Assembly (NCBI RefSeq): GCF_007751035.1
Contig: NZ_CP036433.1
Coordinates: 5,499,001-5,563,000, forward strand
DNA length: 64,000 nucleotides
DNA from: Lignipirellula cremea
Lineage (GTDB): Bacteria; Planctomycetota; Planctomycetia; Pirellulales; Pirellulaceae
Reading direction: 5' to 3'
Both the position numbers and the translations under genes were made by a program. Under the pieces are notes generated by a model, which saw only the letters and a program-made list of their open reading frames with translations, was not told the origin of the DNA and ran no database searches. Shown piece after piece: positions 9,200-19,014 of the stretch; position 1 is the first letter of the stretch; each line of letters starts with the position of its first letter.

Positions 9200-10630
9200 A
9201 TGCCCACTGGCATTATCTGGGGTCACGCAATTCTTTTACTGGTTGCAAATGGTCTGCTTGCGCAAATCACAGGCGGAGGCTTTCGTCCGCCCAATGGCGT
9301 GCCCGGCTTTCAGCCGGTCGCAACTTCGCCAGCGAACATTGCTCCGGCGCTAACGGCTCCGCCGGTTGGCGCTCCGGCGGCAGCCCCGGTCAATACAACT
9401 CCTCCGGCCGCTGGCGCCAGTCCGTTCAACTCCACGCAGTTCGGCTCACAACCGGCCCCGGGAGTTGCTCCGCTGGCGACCACGCCTGTCGCTAACACTC
9501 AACCCACGGCTCCGGCAACCCCGGCCGCTGGAGCCGCGATCGGCGCTTCGCTGGGGGCGGGACCGACCTCTCCCTTGCAGGTGACGCCGGTCGCCAACAC
9601 GACCGCAACCGCAACCGCGGCCGTTGTCGCCCGCGACCCGGGCGAACTCTCCAATGCGGCGGGCCAGGTGCTGCGGGAGTATTCCATCAGCGACTACACC
9701 TCGAAGGTGACCACCACCAACAAACCCGAACAGGCAATCATCGACTGGATTCTCCGCGAAACAGGAAACGATGTGTGGTTTTCCGAACCGCTTGGCTTTC
9801 TGACGGCAAACCGTGAAAAAGTCACCGTTTACCACACGCCGGAAATGCAGAAGATTGTCGCCAATGTCATCGACCGCTTCGTCGCCACCCAGGCCGAGTC
9901 GCAAGTCCTTGGTTTGCGGGTGGTTACGATTGGCAGCCCCGACTGGCGGGCGACCGCCCATCCGCTGCTCCGCCCGATCGCCGTGCAAACGCCCGGCATT
10001 GAAGCGTGGCTGGTCTCCAAAGAGAACGCCGCCATTCTGGCAGCCGAACTGGCCCGCCGCAGCGACTACCAGGAACACAGCGCACCAACCCTGGTGCTGC
10101 ACAACGGCCAACCGCAAACGATCGCCAAAATTCGCCCCCGGAGCTTCGTCAAGAACGTGCATCTGCGGGAAGGCACTCTGCCCGGTTACGAACTGGAAAT
10201 GGGCAAGGTCGAAGAAGGCTACTCATTGCAAATCAGCCCCCTGTTTGCCGCCGACGGCTCCACGATCGATGCCGTGATCAAGTGCCACGTCGATCAGATC
10301 GAACGCCTGATGCCGGTGCAGATTGGGGTGCCGACTTACGGCACGGCCCAGCGACAGCAGATTCAGATCCAGGTGCCGCAGATGTCCAGCTATCGACTGC
10401 ACGAACGCTTCCGCTGGCCGACGGATCATGTGCTGGTGATCAGCGCGGGCGTGGGTCCGACGCCTGGCCCCGACAAACCGAACCCGCTGGGAATCAAGAT
10501 TCCCTTCATGAACAGCGCCCCCCGTGCGGATGCCTTGCTGTTCGTGGAAGCCCGCGGCAAAGCCAGCCAGAACCTGGTCGGCCAGCCCATTCCTTCCGCT
10601 TCGGCTCCCAACTATGGCGGCCGGTATTAA
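9200..10630 (+). CDS. Exported secretin-like protein with Ala/Pro-rich N-terminus
   Basis: The 476-residue product begins with a hydrophobic signal segment (residues ~5-22), followed by ~120 residues rich in Ala, Pro, Thr and Gly that look unstructured. The folded part (~150-470) has the pattern of the secretin beta-domain seen in type II/IV pilus outer-membrane channels: a stretch like HNGQPQTIAKI, then a GYSLQISPLFAADGSTID-type strand pair. It lacks the full length and repeated N-domains of a true GspD, so it may be a secretin-derived protein, not a channel. A strong ribosome site (GGAGG, 5 bp before ATG) supports the start, and a terminator hairpin follows the stop. A pseudopilin gene faces it, consistent with a secretion/pilus context. 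Confidence 0.8.
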   Translation: MPTGIIWGHAILLLVANGLLAQITGGGFRPPNGVPGFQPVATSPANIAPALTAPPVGAPAAAPVNTTPPAAGASPFNSTQFGSQPAPGVAPLATTPVANTQPTAPATPAAGAAIGASLGAGPTSPLQVTPVANTTATATAAVVARDPGELSNAAGQVLREYSISDYTSKVTTTNKPEQAIIDWILRETGNDVWFSEPLGFLTANREKVTVYHTPEMQKIVANVIDRFVATQAESQVLGLRVVTIGSPDWRATAHPLLRPIAVQTPGIEAWLVSKENAAILAAELARRSDYQEHSAPTLVLHNGQPQTIAKIRPRSFVKNVHLREGTLPGYELEMGKVEEGYSLQISPLFAADGSTIDAVIKCHVDQIERLMPVQIGVPTYGTAQRQQIQIQVPQMSSYRLHERFRWPTDHVLVISAGVGPTPGPDKPNPLGIKIPFMNSAPRADALLFVEARGKASQNLVGQPIPSASAPNYGGRY

Positions 10631-10681
10631 ACCGACGCACACACATTCTTAACCAAAGAATCGCGCAAGGATAACAGACAA

Positions 10682-10705
10682 GCGGCCCTTTCAGGGCCGC
10701 TTTTT
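10682..10705 (+). terminator. Rho-independent terminator after the secretin-like gene
   Basis: A perfect 7-bp GC stem (GCGGCCC / GGGCCGC) with a five-base loop is followed by TTTTT. It lies 52 bp after the stop codon of the upstream gene. On the other strand an A-rich flank gives TTTCTTTTT-like symmetry, so it may also serve the converging pseudopilin gene. Confidence 0.85.
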
Positions 10706-10788
10706 CTTTGGACGGACCTGCCAGGCTATCCGTTTAAGGTCCAGCAGCCGAGCGCCCGGATCAGGCAGGAACAGCATCGGCGAGCTGT

Positions 10789-11238
10789 TTAGTTGAACTC
10801 GCCAGCCCAGACGCGTCCGCTGACGGGATCATAGATCCAGCCCGACAGGGTCTCAAGGTTCTCTGGCGGAACCTTGGCGGCGACGCTGACCACTGCGGAA
10901 TCGTTCAGGGGATTGGCGGTGATCTGAGCCAGCAGATAGGGACCATAGCGATGCTGCGGCCCCGTGCCAATATTGCCAGCTTTATCGGTGCGATGAGTCA
11001 ACTGCGGCAGGGTCTGGCCAGTCAGGTCGTCGGGCGCGCGGCCATCGTGCTGGACCTTGTAGTTTTCGATGGCGTTCGACAGCATGTGCAGGTTCGACAA
11101 GGCAGCGCTGACCTTGGCGTCTTGCACCGCTTCGTTGAACTGGGGGATCACCATGCCGGCGATGATCGCCATGGTGACTACCACGATCATCACTTCGACC
11201 AGAGTGAACCCTTCACGTTTTGTTCGCACCGACCTCAT
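10789..11238 (-). CDS. Type II secretion/type IV pilin-like pseudopilin (GspG-like)
   Basis: The 149-residue protein has a classic class III prepilin N-terminus: a short basic leader (MRSVRTKREG), cleavage between G10 and F11, then FTLVEVMIVVVTMAIIAGMV with Glu at mature position 5. After the helix, the NEAVQDAKVSAALSNLHML segment and the C-terminal PLN...WIYDPVSGRVWA pattern resemble the GspG major pseudopilin, which builds the type II secretion pseudopilus in the periplasm. The prepilin peptidase is not in the window; the motor genes gspE/gspF lie at 31-34 kb. The start is the ATG immediately before the basic leader. Confidence 0.88.
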   Translation of the reverse strand: MRSVRTKREGFTLVEVMIVVVTMAIIAGMVIPQFNEAVQDAKVSAALSNLHMLSNAIENYKVQHDGRAPDDLTGQTLPQLTHRTDKAGNIGTGPQHRYGPYLLAQITANPLNDSAVVSVAAKVPPENLETLSGWIYDPVSGRVWAGEFN

Positions 11239-11321
11239 CGAACCGCCATCAGGGGTTTACTGGTAAACACGCTGACTGAAGGGTAGGCCGCCAGTTGCAA
11301 AAATCCAACACCGCGCACGAA

Positions 11322-11348
11322 AAACCCCAGCAATTCCGGCTGGGGTTT
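11322..11348 (-). terminator. Terminator of the FKBP gene
   Basis: A 10-bp stem (AAACCCCAGC / GCTGGGGTTT) with a seven-base loop lies 98 bp beyond the FKBP stop codon. Read on the minus strand, the stem ends in a run of T (GGGGTTTTTCG), as expected of a rho-independent terminator. Confidence 0.85.
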
Positions 11349-11445
11349 AACGATTGTCGCATTGGGGCCAATGGCCGCAGTCCAGAGAGCAGCGTGGGCT
11401 GATCTTCAATGCAGCTGCGGCTTGAATTGGGCCAGCTTGCGCGGG

Positions 11446-12168
11446 TTACTCTTCGATGCCCAGCAGTTCGACTTCGAACACCAGGACGGAGTTCGGCTGG
11501 ATCGGGCTGCCCGGCAGTTGTTCTTCGCCGTAGGCCAGCTCCGAGGGGATCACCAGGCGATACTTGTCGCCGACTTTCATCAGCTGCAGGGCTTCCGACC
11601 AGCCTGCAATCACGCGATTGACGGGGATCGTCAACGGCTCGCCGCGTTCGACCGAGCTGTCGAAAACGTCGCCGTTAATAAAGGTGCCGTGGTAATGGGC
11701 TTTGACGCGATCGGTCGCCTTGGGGCTGGGGCCGTCGCCCGCCTTGAGCACCTGGTACTGCAGGCCGCTTTCGGTGGTCTTCACCCCTTCTTTTTTGGCG
11801 TTCTCAGCAAGGTATTTGGCGCCTTCGGTTTTGTTCTTTTCGGCGGCAAGTTTGCTTTTTTCGGCTTCGGCTTTCATCACTTTTTCCTGCTCAGCGCGGA
11901 TCAAACCTTCGAAGGCGCGCATCGAAGTGGCGAGTTCTTCGGGAGTGAGGGCCAGTTCTCCGTCGCCGTAGGAGGTTGACAGGCCGTTCATCAGCTGCGC
12001 CAGATCAAGCTTGACGTTGGTGCTGCCGATGTTTTCACCGATGGTGGCGCCCAGGGCGTAACTCAGTTTTTCCAGGTCGGTTTTCGGGGCCGTTTTCGCT
12101 GGTTCCTGGGCAAAAGCCGAGCCAGCCAGAAGTCCAACGGCGCACAACGCGAAAAAAACGCGTTTCAT
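11446..12168 (-). CDS. FKBP-type peptidyl-prolyl cis-trans isomerase, exported
   Basis: The 240-residue protein folds proline-containing proteins outside the cytoplasm. It has a signal peptide ([20 protein letters not shown], cleavage after AFA), an FKBP N-terminal dimerisation-like helical region ([14 protein letters not shown]..., ~residues 30-125), and an FKBP catalytic domain at ~135-238 with the hallmarks [32 protein letters not shown] and [17 protein letters not shown]...PSELAYGE. This is the FkpA/Mip arrangement. I chose the ATG at 12168 over an upstream TTG because GAGG sits 9 bases before it and it gives a clean signal peptide. The gene is monocistronic with its own terminator. Confidence 0.93.
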   Translation of the reverse strand: MKRVFFALCAVGLLAGSAFAQEPAKTAPKTDLEKLSYALGATIGENIGSTNVKLDLAQLMNGLSTSYGDGELALTPEELATSMRAFEGLIRAEQEKVMKAEAEKSKLAAEKNKTEGAKYLAENAKKEGVKTTESGLQYQVLKAGDGPSPKATDRVKAHYHGTFINGDVFDSSVERGEPLTIPVNRVIAGWSEALQLMKVGDKYRLVIPSELAYGEEQLPGSPIQPNSVLVFEVELLGIEE

Positions 12169-12407
12169 AGGAAGATTCCTCAAAAAGGAGGGGGATGTGT
12201 CGAGGCGGGAAAAAGCACAGATTTTTCAAGTATAACCCATCTCCAGGGCCCCGTGCAGTTGTCGACGGGCAAATTTCTTCACGTTTTTCGCAGCCTTTTA
12301 CCATACGCCTGAACAGCCTGGGCGGGAGATTCGCAATCGGTTTCCGGCCGCGTTAAACTACCAGACATCGAATCGGGACGAGTCCGCCTGGCGCATGGGG
12401 ATGCAGC

Positions 12408-13973
12408 ATGAATGGATCGGAAATCACGCGCAGAAACTGGCTGAAATCGACGTCGTTACTGACTCTTGGAGCCGCCAGTTCCGCCTGGATGCCGCCACGG
12501 GCCCAAACCGCGGAGGCAGCAACTCCCGCGGTCATCGACATCGGGTCCCGGCGCGAACTGTTTATCGACGACGTTCTGATCGAACGAATGGACGGCGCCG
12601 CCCAGCGGCGATTGCATCATCCCCAGCCACAGGGCATCGTCCTGGAGCACGACGAAAAATGGGAGGGCAGCGGCAGCGGCTACCATAGCGTTTTCCAGGA
12701 CGGCGACCTTTATCGCATGTATTACAAAGCCTGGCATTTAGAAGCGACGCCTGGGCGACTGGACTCCCAACGGCATCCGCTGTACTGCTGCTATGCCGAA
12801 AGCAAAGACGGCATTCTCTGGACAAAACCCGCGCTTGGACTTGTGGAATTCGCGGGAAGCAGGCAGAACAACATTGTGCTGGCCAGCGACAGTATTCCCG
12901 GCATGACGATCGATGCCGGACACCCGGCCGTATTTAAAGATGAGAATCCCGCGGCCCCTGACTCCCAGCGGTACAAGGCGTTCGTCCGCTCGCCCAGGCC
13001 GGGCGGGTTGTACGCATTGGGATCGTCGGATGGCTTGCACTGGAACCGCCTGGCGTCGGAACCGGTCATTACGGAGGGAGCCTTTGATTCGCAGAATCTG
13101 GCATTCTGGGATCCGGCCATCGGCAAGTACCGCGCGTACTGGCGGATTTTCACCCAGGGCATTCGCGCCATTCGTACGGCGACTTCCGAGGATTTCCTGC
13201 ACTGGGGGCCGGCCAGCGATCTCACCTATGAGGACTCGCCGGTCGAGCACCTGTATACGAACCAGGTGAAACCGTACTATCGCGCGCCGCATCTGCTGAT
13301 TGGTTTTCCCTCGCGATATCTGGAAAGATCCGCCGGCGACTCCCTGGACGCCTTGCCGGAGGCCGAGCATCGCCGACTGAGATCCTCGGCCCGCGACCGG
13401 TACGGCAAAGCAGTAACCGAAGGGCTCCTGATGGCCAGTCGCGATGGCGTGCATTTCCAGCGCTGGAACGAAGCCTTTCTGCGACCAGGGGTGGAACGGG
13501 CAGGAACCTGGAACTATGGCCATCAATATCTGGCCTGGCATCTGGTCGAAACCTCCTCGGCCATCGAGGACGCGCCGCCAGAGATTTCACTGTACGCCGT
13601 GGAAAGCTACTGGACCAAACCTGGCAGCAAACTCCGACGTTACACCTTAAGGCGGGATGGATTTGTTTCCGTAAGCGCCCCCATGCGCGGCGGCGAACTG
13701 ACGACCAGGCCGATAAAGTTCCGCGGCAAAGAATTGCGATTGAACTTTGCCACGTCCGCTGCCGGCAATCTCTTTGTGGAACTGCAGGACGCCGACGGAA
13801 AAGCGCTGCCCGGTTATCGCCAGGAGGATTGCCAGTCCGTTTTTGGCGACACACACGATCGGGTCGTTACCTGGAAGCAGGGAGCCGATGTCAGCAGCCT
13901 GGTCGGGCGTCCCATTCGCCTGCGGTTCCGCCTGGAAGACGCCGATCTGTACGCGTTCCGTTTTCAAGATTGA
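12408..13973 (+). CDS. Tat-exported glycoside hydrolase-like beta-propeller protein
   Basis: The 521-residue protein starts with a twin-arginine signal (TRRNWLKSTSLLTLGAA), so it is exported folded. The mature N-terminus has IDIGSRRELFIDDVLIERM, a motif typical of planctomycete proteins annotated as GH32/GH43-like five-bladed propellers. Further blades carry DGDLYRMYYKAW, ESKDGILWTKP and ASRDGVHFQRW strands, the usual repeats of this fold. The C-terminal ~100 residues look like a beta-sandwich (RGKELRLNFATSAAGNLFVELQ). The substrate cannot be deduced, and catalytic carboxylates were not assigned. It stands alone, with a weak GGGGA site before the ATG. Confidence 0.82.
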   Translation: MNGSEITRRNWLKSTSLLTLGAASSAWMPPRAQTAEAATPAVIDIGSRRELFIDDVLIERMDGAAQRRLHHPQPQGIVLEHDEKWEGSGSGYHSVFQDGDLYRMYYKAWHLEATPGRLDSQRHPLYCCYAESKDGILWTKPALGLVEFAGSRQNNIVLASDSIPGMTIDAGHPAVFKDENPAAPDSQRYKAFVRSPRPGGLYALGSSDGLHWNRLASEPVITEGAFDSQNLAFWDPAIGKYRAYWRIFTQGIRAIRTATSEDFLHWGPASDLTYEDSPVEHLYTNQVKPYYRAPHLLIGFPSRYLERSAGDSLDALPEAEHRRLRSSARDRYGKAVTEGLLMASRDGVHFQRWNEAFLRPGVERAGTWNYGHQYLAWHLVETSSAIEDAPPEISLYAVESYWTKPGSKLRRYTLRRDGFVSVSAPMRGGELTTRPIKFRGKELRLNFATSAAGNLFVELQDADGKALPGYRQEDCQSVFGDTHDRVVTWKQGADVSSLVGRPIRLRFRLEDADLYAFRFQD

Positions 13974-13997
13974 TGCGGAAGCTTCCGTTCCTGGGGC

Positions 13998-14018
13998 GCC
14001 CGTTTGAGAGAAACGGGC
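13998..14018. terminator. Hairpin between converging genes
   Basis: A perfect 8-bp stem (GCCCGTTT / AAACGGGC) with loop GAGAG sits 25 bp past the glycosidase-like stop and 74 bp before the end of the converging PQQ-repeat gene. There is no T-run on either side, so it is only a plausible bidirectional terminator. Confidence 0.45.
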
Positions 14019-14091
14019 CACCTATCGGCACGCCGTACAAAACGACGCCGAATTACCGCATCCAGGCTGCGATCCGCAGCTGCAGCGACGT

Positions 14092-17000
14092 TTAACGGAA
14101 CGGGTCCGCGGGGAGCGCACCGCCGTCGAACGGATTGTCATTGCCGTGGAACGGGTCGGGAATCGCAATCGGGGGCCCATCGCCGAGGGCCCGCATGAGC
14201 GTTCCGCCAAGAGATTTGTCCACAAACACATAGTCGCTGGCCGCTTCCCCGGTCTGGGCGGTGGGAGCCGGCGGCGCCGGATCGTCGGTGAACTTCAGTT
14301 TGATATTGAAGGTCGGCAGCAGCAGGGAGACCTGGTTCGCCGAGGCGTCGCCCACCAGACGGTAGTTGCTGGTTAGCGCGGCGATGCCCGTGTTTTCGTA
14401 AACAATGCCGCCATCGCGACGGTCTATGCAAAGCAGCTGGGTCCGCGGGCGAGAGCGATCTTCCGGCAAGTAGTGCCTGATGAACACCAGCACGGGGCTT
14501 TCCGACGGCTGATCCAAAGGCATGCCATACCGCGAGATAAACGCCGGCGTTTGCCACAGGCGTTCCCCCTGTCGACTGAATGCGTACAAGCGTCCGTGCA
14601 CCAAAGGCGTATGGAAACCGCCTGGCGCCGCCTGGACGTTCCCTTCCCCTTTGCGATGCGGCTTCTCGCGCGTGACCGCGACCAGATACTGCGACGAAGA
14701 CCGTAACACCTGCAGGGTGGATAACGGAGCCTCGTCGGTCCGTTCCGCTTCCAGCTGAGCGCTGACCAGCGGCTGGGCGTCCGCAAGTCGACGCAGGAAA
14801 AAGTTTCCGTTCGGTTCGAGCACGGCGACCTCTTCCTGGTTAATAACCCAGCCTTTGGAGCCATGCTGGCACTCCACACTCCACACATCGACGCCGGTCA
14901 GAGCGTTGTACGAGCGGAGCCGCAAGCCGGCGCCGTTCTCGCTCCAGGCCAGCAACACCCGACCTTTGGAAGCCCAGCGGGTTTCGTCTTTTGCCAGCGT
15001 GCATTTCTGGATCACCCGGCCGTCGATCATGCTGACAGTCAGCAACTCATTGCTGTCGGTATTCTCGACGAACAGAATCTCCTGGTCGCCAAACAGGCAG
15101 GTGCTGCCGCCGAAGCCGCTGCGCGACCAGATTCTTTTGCCCGTAAAAAGGTCCGCGCACACCAGTTCGGAACCGGCCATGTAACAGAAGCCACGCGCCG
15201 TAAGCGGGCCGGTAACGCCCGCCAAACGATTGGTGCGGTCCGTCAAAAGAAAGTGCGATTCCCCCCAGGGGCTTTGAACTTCAGTTGTGCGAAGTTGAAA
15301 GCCGCTGGAGTTGTAGAACGATCCTTCAATAGCCGCCGCGGGAGCCAGCCTGATACGCCATAACATGGCTTCCTTGGGGCTGGCGGACCAGGTATTGATG
15401 CCGACAATGTCGGATCCCAGCGACATTACCAGCAGATGGCCAAAAAAGCGGGCATGGCACAGTTCCATGCTCGTTGTCATCATGTCGGTTTCCCCGCGAA
15501 GCGGGTAGCGGCCCCACTCGCGGCCGCCGCCGTCGTGGACGGCGATCTCATTCGAATCGCGATGGAACGCCACCGAAACCCCCGGCGGCAGGTCGCCGTC
15601 GATTTGCTCCAGACTCAGGGGGAAAACCTTCTGGAAAGCCGAAACGGCAGGGACTTCCGGGCGTTCGGTTTCCACCTCGACGGGTCCGCTGCGCCACTGA
15701 CCAGCGGTCGCTACTGCTTCAGCGAAGGGATCCAGCGGCCGCAGTCGCAGGGCCATCGCCGCCGATTCCTGGGATTTCGCTAACGGCTGCCCGACCACCT
15801 GCGTCTTCTGGGCAAGATTCCAGGCCAGCAGGCTGGTCTCCGCCTGCAGCACATTACCGGTCTGGACATACTGTTCCGCCAGGGCTAACCGGGCGGGGGC
15901 CGCTTGCGGGTGAAAGCTGAAGAACTCCAGGAAACGTTCCATCTCGCTGAGGGAATGCATGGTGCGGGCCGCCTGCCAGCGTTCTTCAATCAGGCGATCC
16001 ATCGTCTGCTGTTGGGCGGCGGGGGCTTGCGAGTACAGCTCCGACAAACGCCCTTGAATCCAGCGATTCAGGGGGACAATCACTTCATCCTCGTCGTCGA
16101 CCAGCTGGCTCACGGCCTGAAACTGTCCCTGGCGTGTCTGCCGGGAAACGGTTTCGGCAATGGAGAGCAGCAGGTTAAACGCCGGCATTGTCTCGCCCTG
16201 AGCCTGCAGCCCGACGGCCTGCCAGCGCCTCAGATCGATGCTTTCCTGGGGATTGTCCAGCAGTTGTTCCAGTTCGGCCACGAGTTCTCGATGGGCGAAG
16301 TAATCTTTTTTCACTAGCGACAGCAGTGTCTTGACCAGCAATTCGCGGCTGGCGTCGTCGCCGCCTTGCGCGAAGACACGACGCAGGTCCTCCAGAGCAG
16401 CCGTCGTATCCCCGGCAGCCAGAGAGAGCTCTCCGCGTCGGGCCAGGGCCCAGGGATCATTGGCGTTTTTCTCCAGACGCCGGGAGACTTCCGCCTTGAG
16501 CGGTTCCACCTGCGGCAAGGACTGCAGGAATTCGCCCGCCTGAGAAATGACTTCGTCGCTATAGCAAACCAGGTTTCCGAGGGTGTCTTCGGTGTCGAGG
16601 GTCTCGACAATTTTGGCGTCGTTCAGATCAATTTTGTGCAGTTTGTTACTGGTGGTGGGCAGCACATAGAAGTGGTCGGCGTAAAAACCGCGGCCGCTGG
16701 GCATGCCCTCTAGAGAAACATTTTTTGTCCAGGCCGACTTGCCCGTGGCGAGATCGTAAGCCTGCATTTCGTTCTTGCCGACCAGGACGACCTTCTGGTC
16801 GTGGACACAGGCGACGTACAGGTTTTCCCCCCGTTGCACCGGCGCGTCCCAGATTTCCTTGCCGGTGAGCAGGTCCAGGCAGAACAGCTCGTTCGACTCG
16901 ACGGGCGTCACCAGCACTTTCCCGTCGGAAATCGTAACGCTGCTATCGATCCAGCCGGACTGCGGCTGGCCCGTGTTCATGATCGGTCCAAAACCGCGGT

Positions 17001-18702
17001 TAGTGATGGCTTGCGCTTGGGTGTAACGATATCCCCACAGCAAGGCCCGGGTCGAAAGATCCACCGCCACGATCGCCCCCGCCGAAGTCGGACAAATCAG
17101 CACGCCGTCGGCAAAGGAAGGCGTCGCCCCGGCCAGTCGACGTCGCACGTCGTTCTGGATGGGGAACGGTTCCGCACTGGCCAACTGTTGCGACCAGAGA
17201 AGCTCTCCGGTGGCGGCTTCCAGCACCACCAGACGAATCTCCTGGTTGACTTCGGCCATCACATAAAGTCGACCCAGCAACGGCAACGGCGGGCCCAGGA
17301 AAAAGTGGTTTTCCAGGCGAGGTTCGTCGTCGTTGGTGTCGCCGCCAACCATCCACAACAGCTTGCCCTGGGTTTTCAGCTCCAGCGCGACCAGCTGATT
17401 CGTGTCGCGAGAGTGGTTGGGATTTCTGGTCAGGGCGCCGCGATTGATGATGATCGGATTGCCGTTGAAACCATTAGGCGTGGCGAAGCCCATCTCATTC
17501 AGCAGGAAGACACGTTTGCCATCGCTGGTCACCTGGCCGTAAGGGGAATCCTCAAAGACGCGCTGATTGAGTTCCTGCTCGCGGACAGGTTCTTCACCGG
17601 CGGAGCTGACGCTCCTTTCCTGGTCGTCCTGTTCAGGCTTGGGCCAGGGATATTCCCACAAGAGCTTGCCAGTGGCGAAACTCACGGCCCGCAGGTTTTT
17701 GGGCGAGCGCATCAAAATCAGGTCGTTAACGGCGAGCGGTTCTAGCGCGGGAATGGCGGGCGTACCGGCGTCGCGATACTGCTTGGCCAGTTTTTTTACC
17801 TGCTCTTCATCGGTGGGATGCCAGGTTACCCGTTGCCGCCAGCGCGGGGACGGCACCGGCATGCCGCCGGTGCTGCGGGCGTTACGACTGGCGTCGCCGC
17901 GATGCATCAGCCACTGGTTGGCGGCGGCGACGTCGGTGGTGTTTTCCACCCCGGTCGCTTCCTGCAGCCAGGTCAGGGCCAGCTCGGAATCAGTAAAAAT
18001 GGGATAGGCTTTGCCGCCCATCTGCACGACCGCCTTGGGATACCGTTCTTTGAGATCGAGCAAAGCCCGTTTGGCGTTGATGGGATTGCCCGCGGCCTGC
18101 CAGCTGGCGGCCAGCATCACGGAAAGCTGCGGTTCAAATTTGGAACTGTCGGTCGCCTGGAGCAAACGACGCAGGTGCATGGCGGCTGCCAGCGGTCGAC
18201 CGCGGCCCCACTCGTAGCGGGCCAGCAGCATGGCGCCTTCGTAGCCGGCGTTGGTGTGGAAGTACATCCGCGTCACGTCGGTCAGTTTCGACGGCGATCC
18301 TTCGTTGATCGCTTCCGTGAGAAGCTTGCGGGCCGAGGCGCCAAATAGAAGCTCATAGGCATCGCGTCCTTTGCTCGGCATTTGTCCCAGAATGTTCTGG
18401 GCTTCCGCCTTGAGACTGGACTGCGTTCCCGATTCGTCAAACCGACCGATAAAAAAGTCTTCGGCCTCCGCACTGACCAGCAGCGATCCCAGTTCGGCGC
18501 AGGCGTCGCTGTACCGGTCGTCATCAATGGCAGCCTGGGCGCGAGTGATCGCTTGCCGCAATTCCCGCGGCGCCTGGGGAAAAGCGGAGCGGAGCTCATT
18601 GGTTTGAGCGGAAGCCAGGGGTGTGTTACCCCAGGCCGCGAAGGCCGTGCAAGCGAACCATGTCGCCAGGTACAGGCCGCAATTCCGCAGCTGCTTTATC
18701 AT
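14092..18702 (-). CDS. Giant exported TPR / PQQ-like beta-propeller protein
   Basis: This 1536-residue protein has an N-terminal signal region (MIKQLRNCGLYLATWFACTA..., cleavage probably after ASA). A helical, TPR-like region follows at ~35-270. Two sets of BamB/PQQ-type propeller blades come next, recognisable by repeated G-K-x-L/I-W strands: GKLLWEYP, GKLLWMVGG, GELLWSQQL, GKEIWDAP, GKSAWTKN, GKRIWSRS. A TPR-like helical stretch of ~300 residues (~770-1080) separates the two propellers. Such proteins act as periplasmic or surface scaffolds; PQQ binding is not implied. I chose the ATG at 18702, with AGGA 9 bases upstream, over the longer frame. Function unknown. Confidence 0.85.
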   Translation of the reverse strand: MIKQLRNCGLYLATWFACTAFAAWGNTPLASAQTNELRSAFPQAPRELRQAITRAQAAIDDDRYSDACAELGSLLVSAEAEDFFIGRFDESGTQSSLKAEAQNILGQMPSKGRDAYELLFGASARKLLTEAINEGSPSKLTDVTRMYFHTNAGYEGAMLLARYEWGRGRPLAAAMHLRRLLQATDSSKFEPQLSVMLAASWQAAGNPINAKRALLDLKERYPKAVVQMGGKAYPIFTDSELALTWLQEATGVENTTDVAAANQWLMHRGDASRNARSTGGMPVPSPRWRQRVTWHPTDEEQVKKLAKQYRDAGTPAIPALEPLAVNDLILMRSPKNLRAVSFATGKLLWEYPWPKPEQDDQERSVSSAGEEPVREQELNQRVFEDSPYGQVTSDGKRVFLLNEMGFATPNGFNGNPIIINRGALTRNPNHSRDTNQLVALELKTQGKLLWMVGGDTNDDEPRLENHFFLGPPLPLLGRLYVMAEVNQEIRLVVLEAATGELLWSQQLASAEPFPIQNDVRRRLAGATPSFADGVLICPTSAGAIVAVDLSTRALLWGYRYTQAQAITNRGFGPIMNTGQPQSGWIDSSVTISDGKVLVTPVESNELFCLDLLTGKEIWDAPVQRGENLYVACVHDQKVVLVGKNEMQAYDLATGKSAWTKNVSLEGMPSGRGFYADHFYVLPTTSNKLHKIDLNDAKIVETLDTEDTLGNLVCYSDEVISQAGEFLQSLPQVEPLKAEVSRRLEKNANDPWALARRGELSLAAGDTTAALEDLRRVFAQGGDDASRELLVKTLLSLVKKDYFAHRELVAELEQLLDNPQESIDLRRWQAVGLQAQGETMPAFNLLLSIAETVSRQTRQGQFQAVSQLVDDEDEVIVPLNRWIQGRLSELYSQAPAAQQQTMDRLIEERWQAARTMHSLSEMERFLEFFSFHPQAAPARLALAEQYVQTGNVLQAETSLLAWNLAQKTQVVGQPLAKSQESAAMALRLRPLDPFAEAVATAGQWRSGPVEVETERPEVPAVSAFQKVFPLSLEQIDGDLPPGVSVAFHRDSNEIAVHDGGGREWGRYPLRGETDMMTTSMELCHARFFGHLLVMSLGSDIVGINTWSASPKEAMLWRIRLAPAAAIEGSFYNSSGFQLRTTEVQSPWGESHFLLTDRTNRLAGVTGPLTARGFCYMAGSELVCADLFTGKRIWSRSGFGGSTCLFGDQEILFVENTDSNELLTVSMIDGRVIQKCTLAKDETRWASKGRVLLAWSENGAGLRLRSYNALTGVDVWSVECQHGSKGWVINQEEVAVLEPNGNFFLRRLADAQPLVSAQLEAERTDEAPLSTLQVLRSSSQYLVAVTREKPHRKGEGNVQAAPGGFHTPLVHGRLYAFSRQGERLWQTPAFISRYGMPLDQPSESPVLVFIRHYLPEDRSRPRTQLLCIDRRDGGIVYENTGIAALTSNYRLVGDASANQVSLLLPTFNIKLKFTDDPAPPAPTAQTGEAASDYVFVDKSLGGTLMRALGDGPPIAIPDPFHGNDNPFDGGALPADPFR

Positions 18703-19014
18703 TGCTTCGTTTCCTGAGTAGGTGTCGTAGCCTTGGCGTCGTGCTGGGGCGGTTGCGTGAACTGCTGCCAAGGACCGAGAGCGATCAGGGCCCCCGACTT
18801 ACAGGAGTTACGCCCGAGGAAGTCTATCTTAAGAACTCTACGGTCGTTAGAAGGATTGCACAAAACCGAACGCCCGCATCACTTGGTTGCGCAAAGACGG
18901 GTCGAAGTTCCACCCTTCTTTGAATTCATCTTAAGAAAACGCACCGCCCCGTGCAATCTTCACCGCCGAACTGGGGGGATAGACGCGGCTACGGCGGATA
19001 ACCGCAGCGGCTGC
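18703..19014. other. Intergenic region with paired ATCTTAAGAA motifs
   Basis: This 312-bp gap lies between two minus-strand genes and must contain the promoter of the PQQ-repeat gene. The ten-base motif ATCTTAAGAA occurs twice, at 18826-18835 and 18928-18937, 102 bp apart in the same orientation; its core TCTTAAGA is palindromic. The repeat might mark an operator, but this is only a pattern observation. No gene is visible. Confidence 0.4.
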
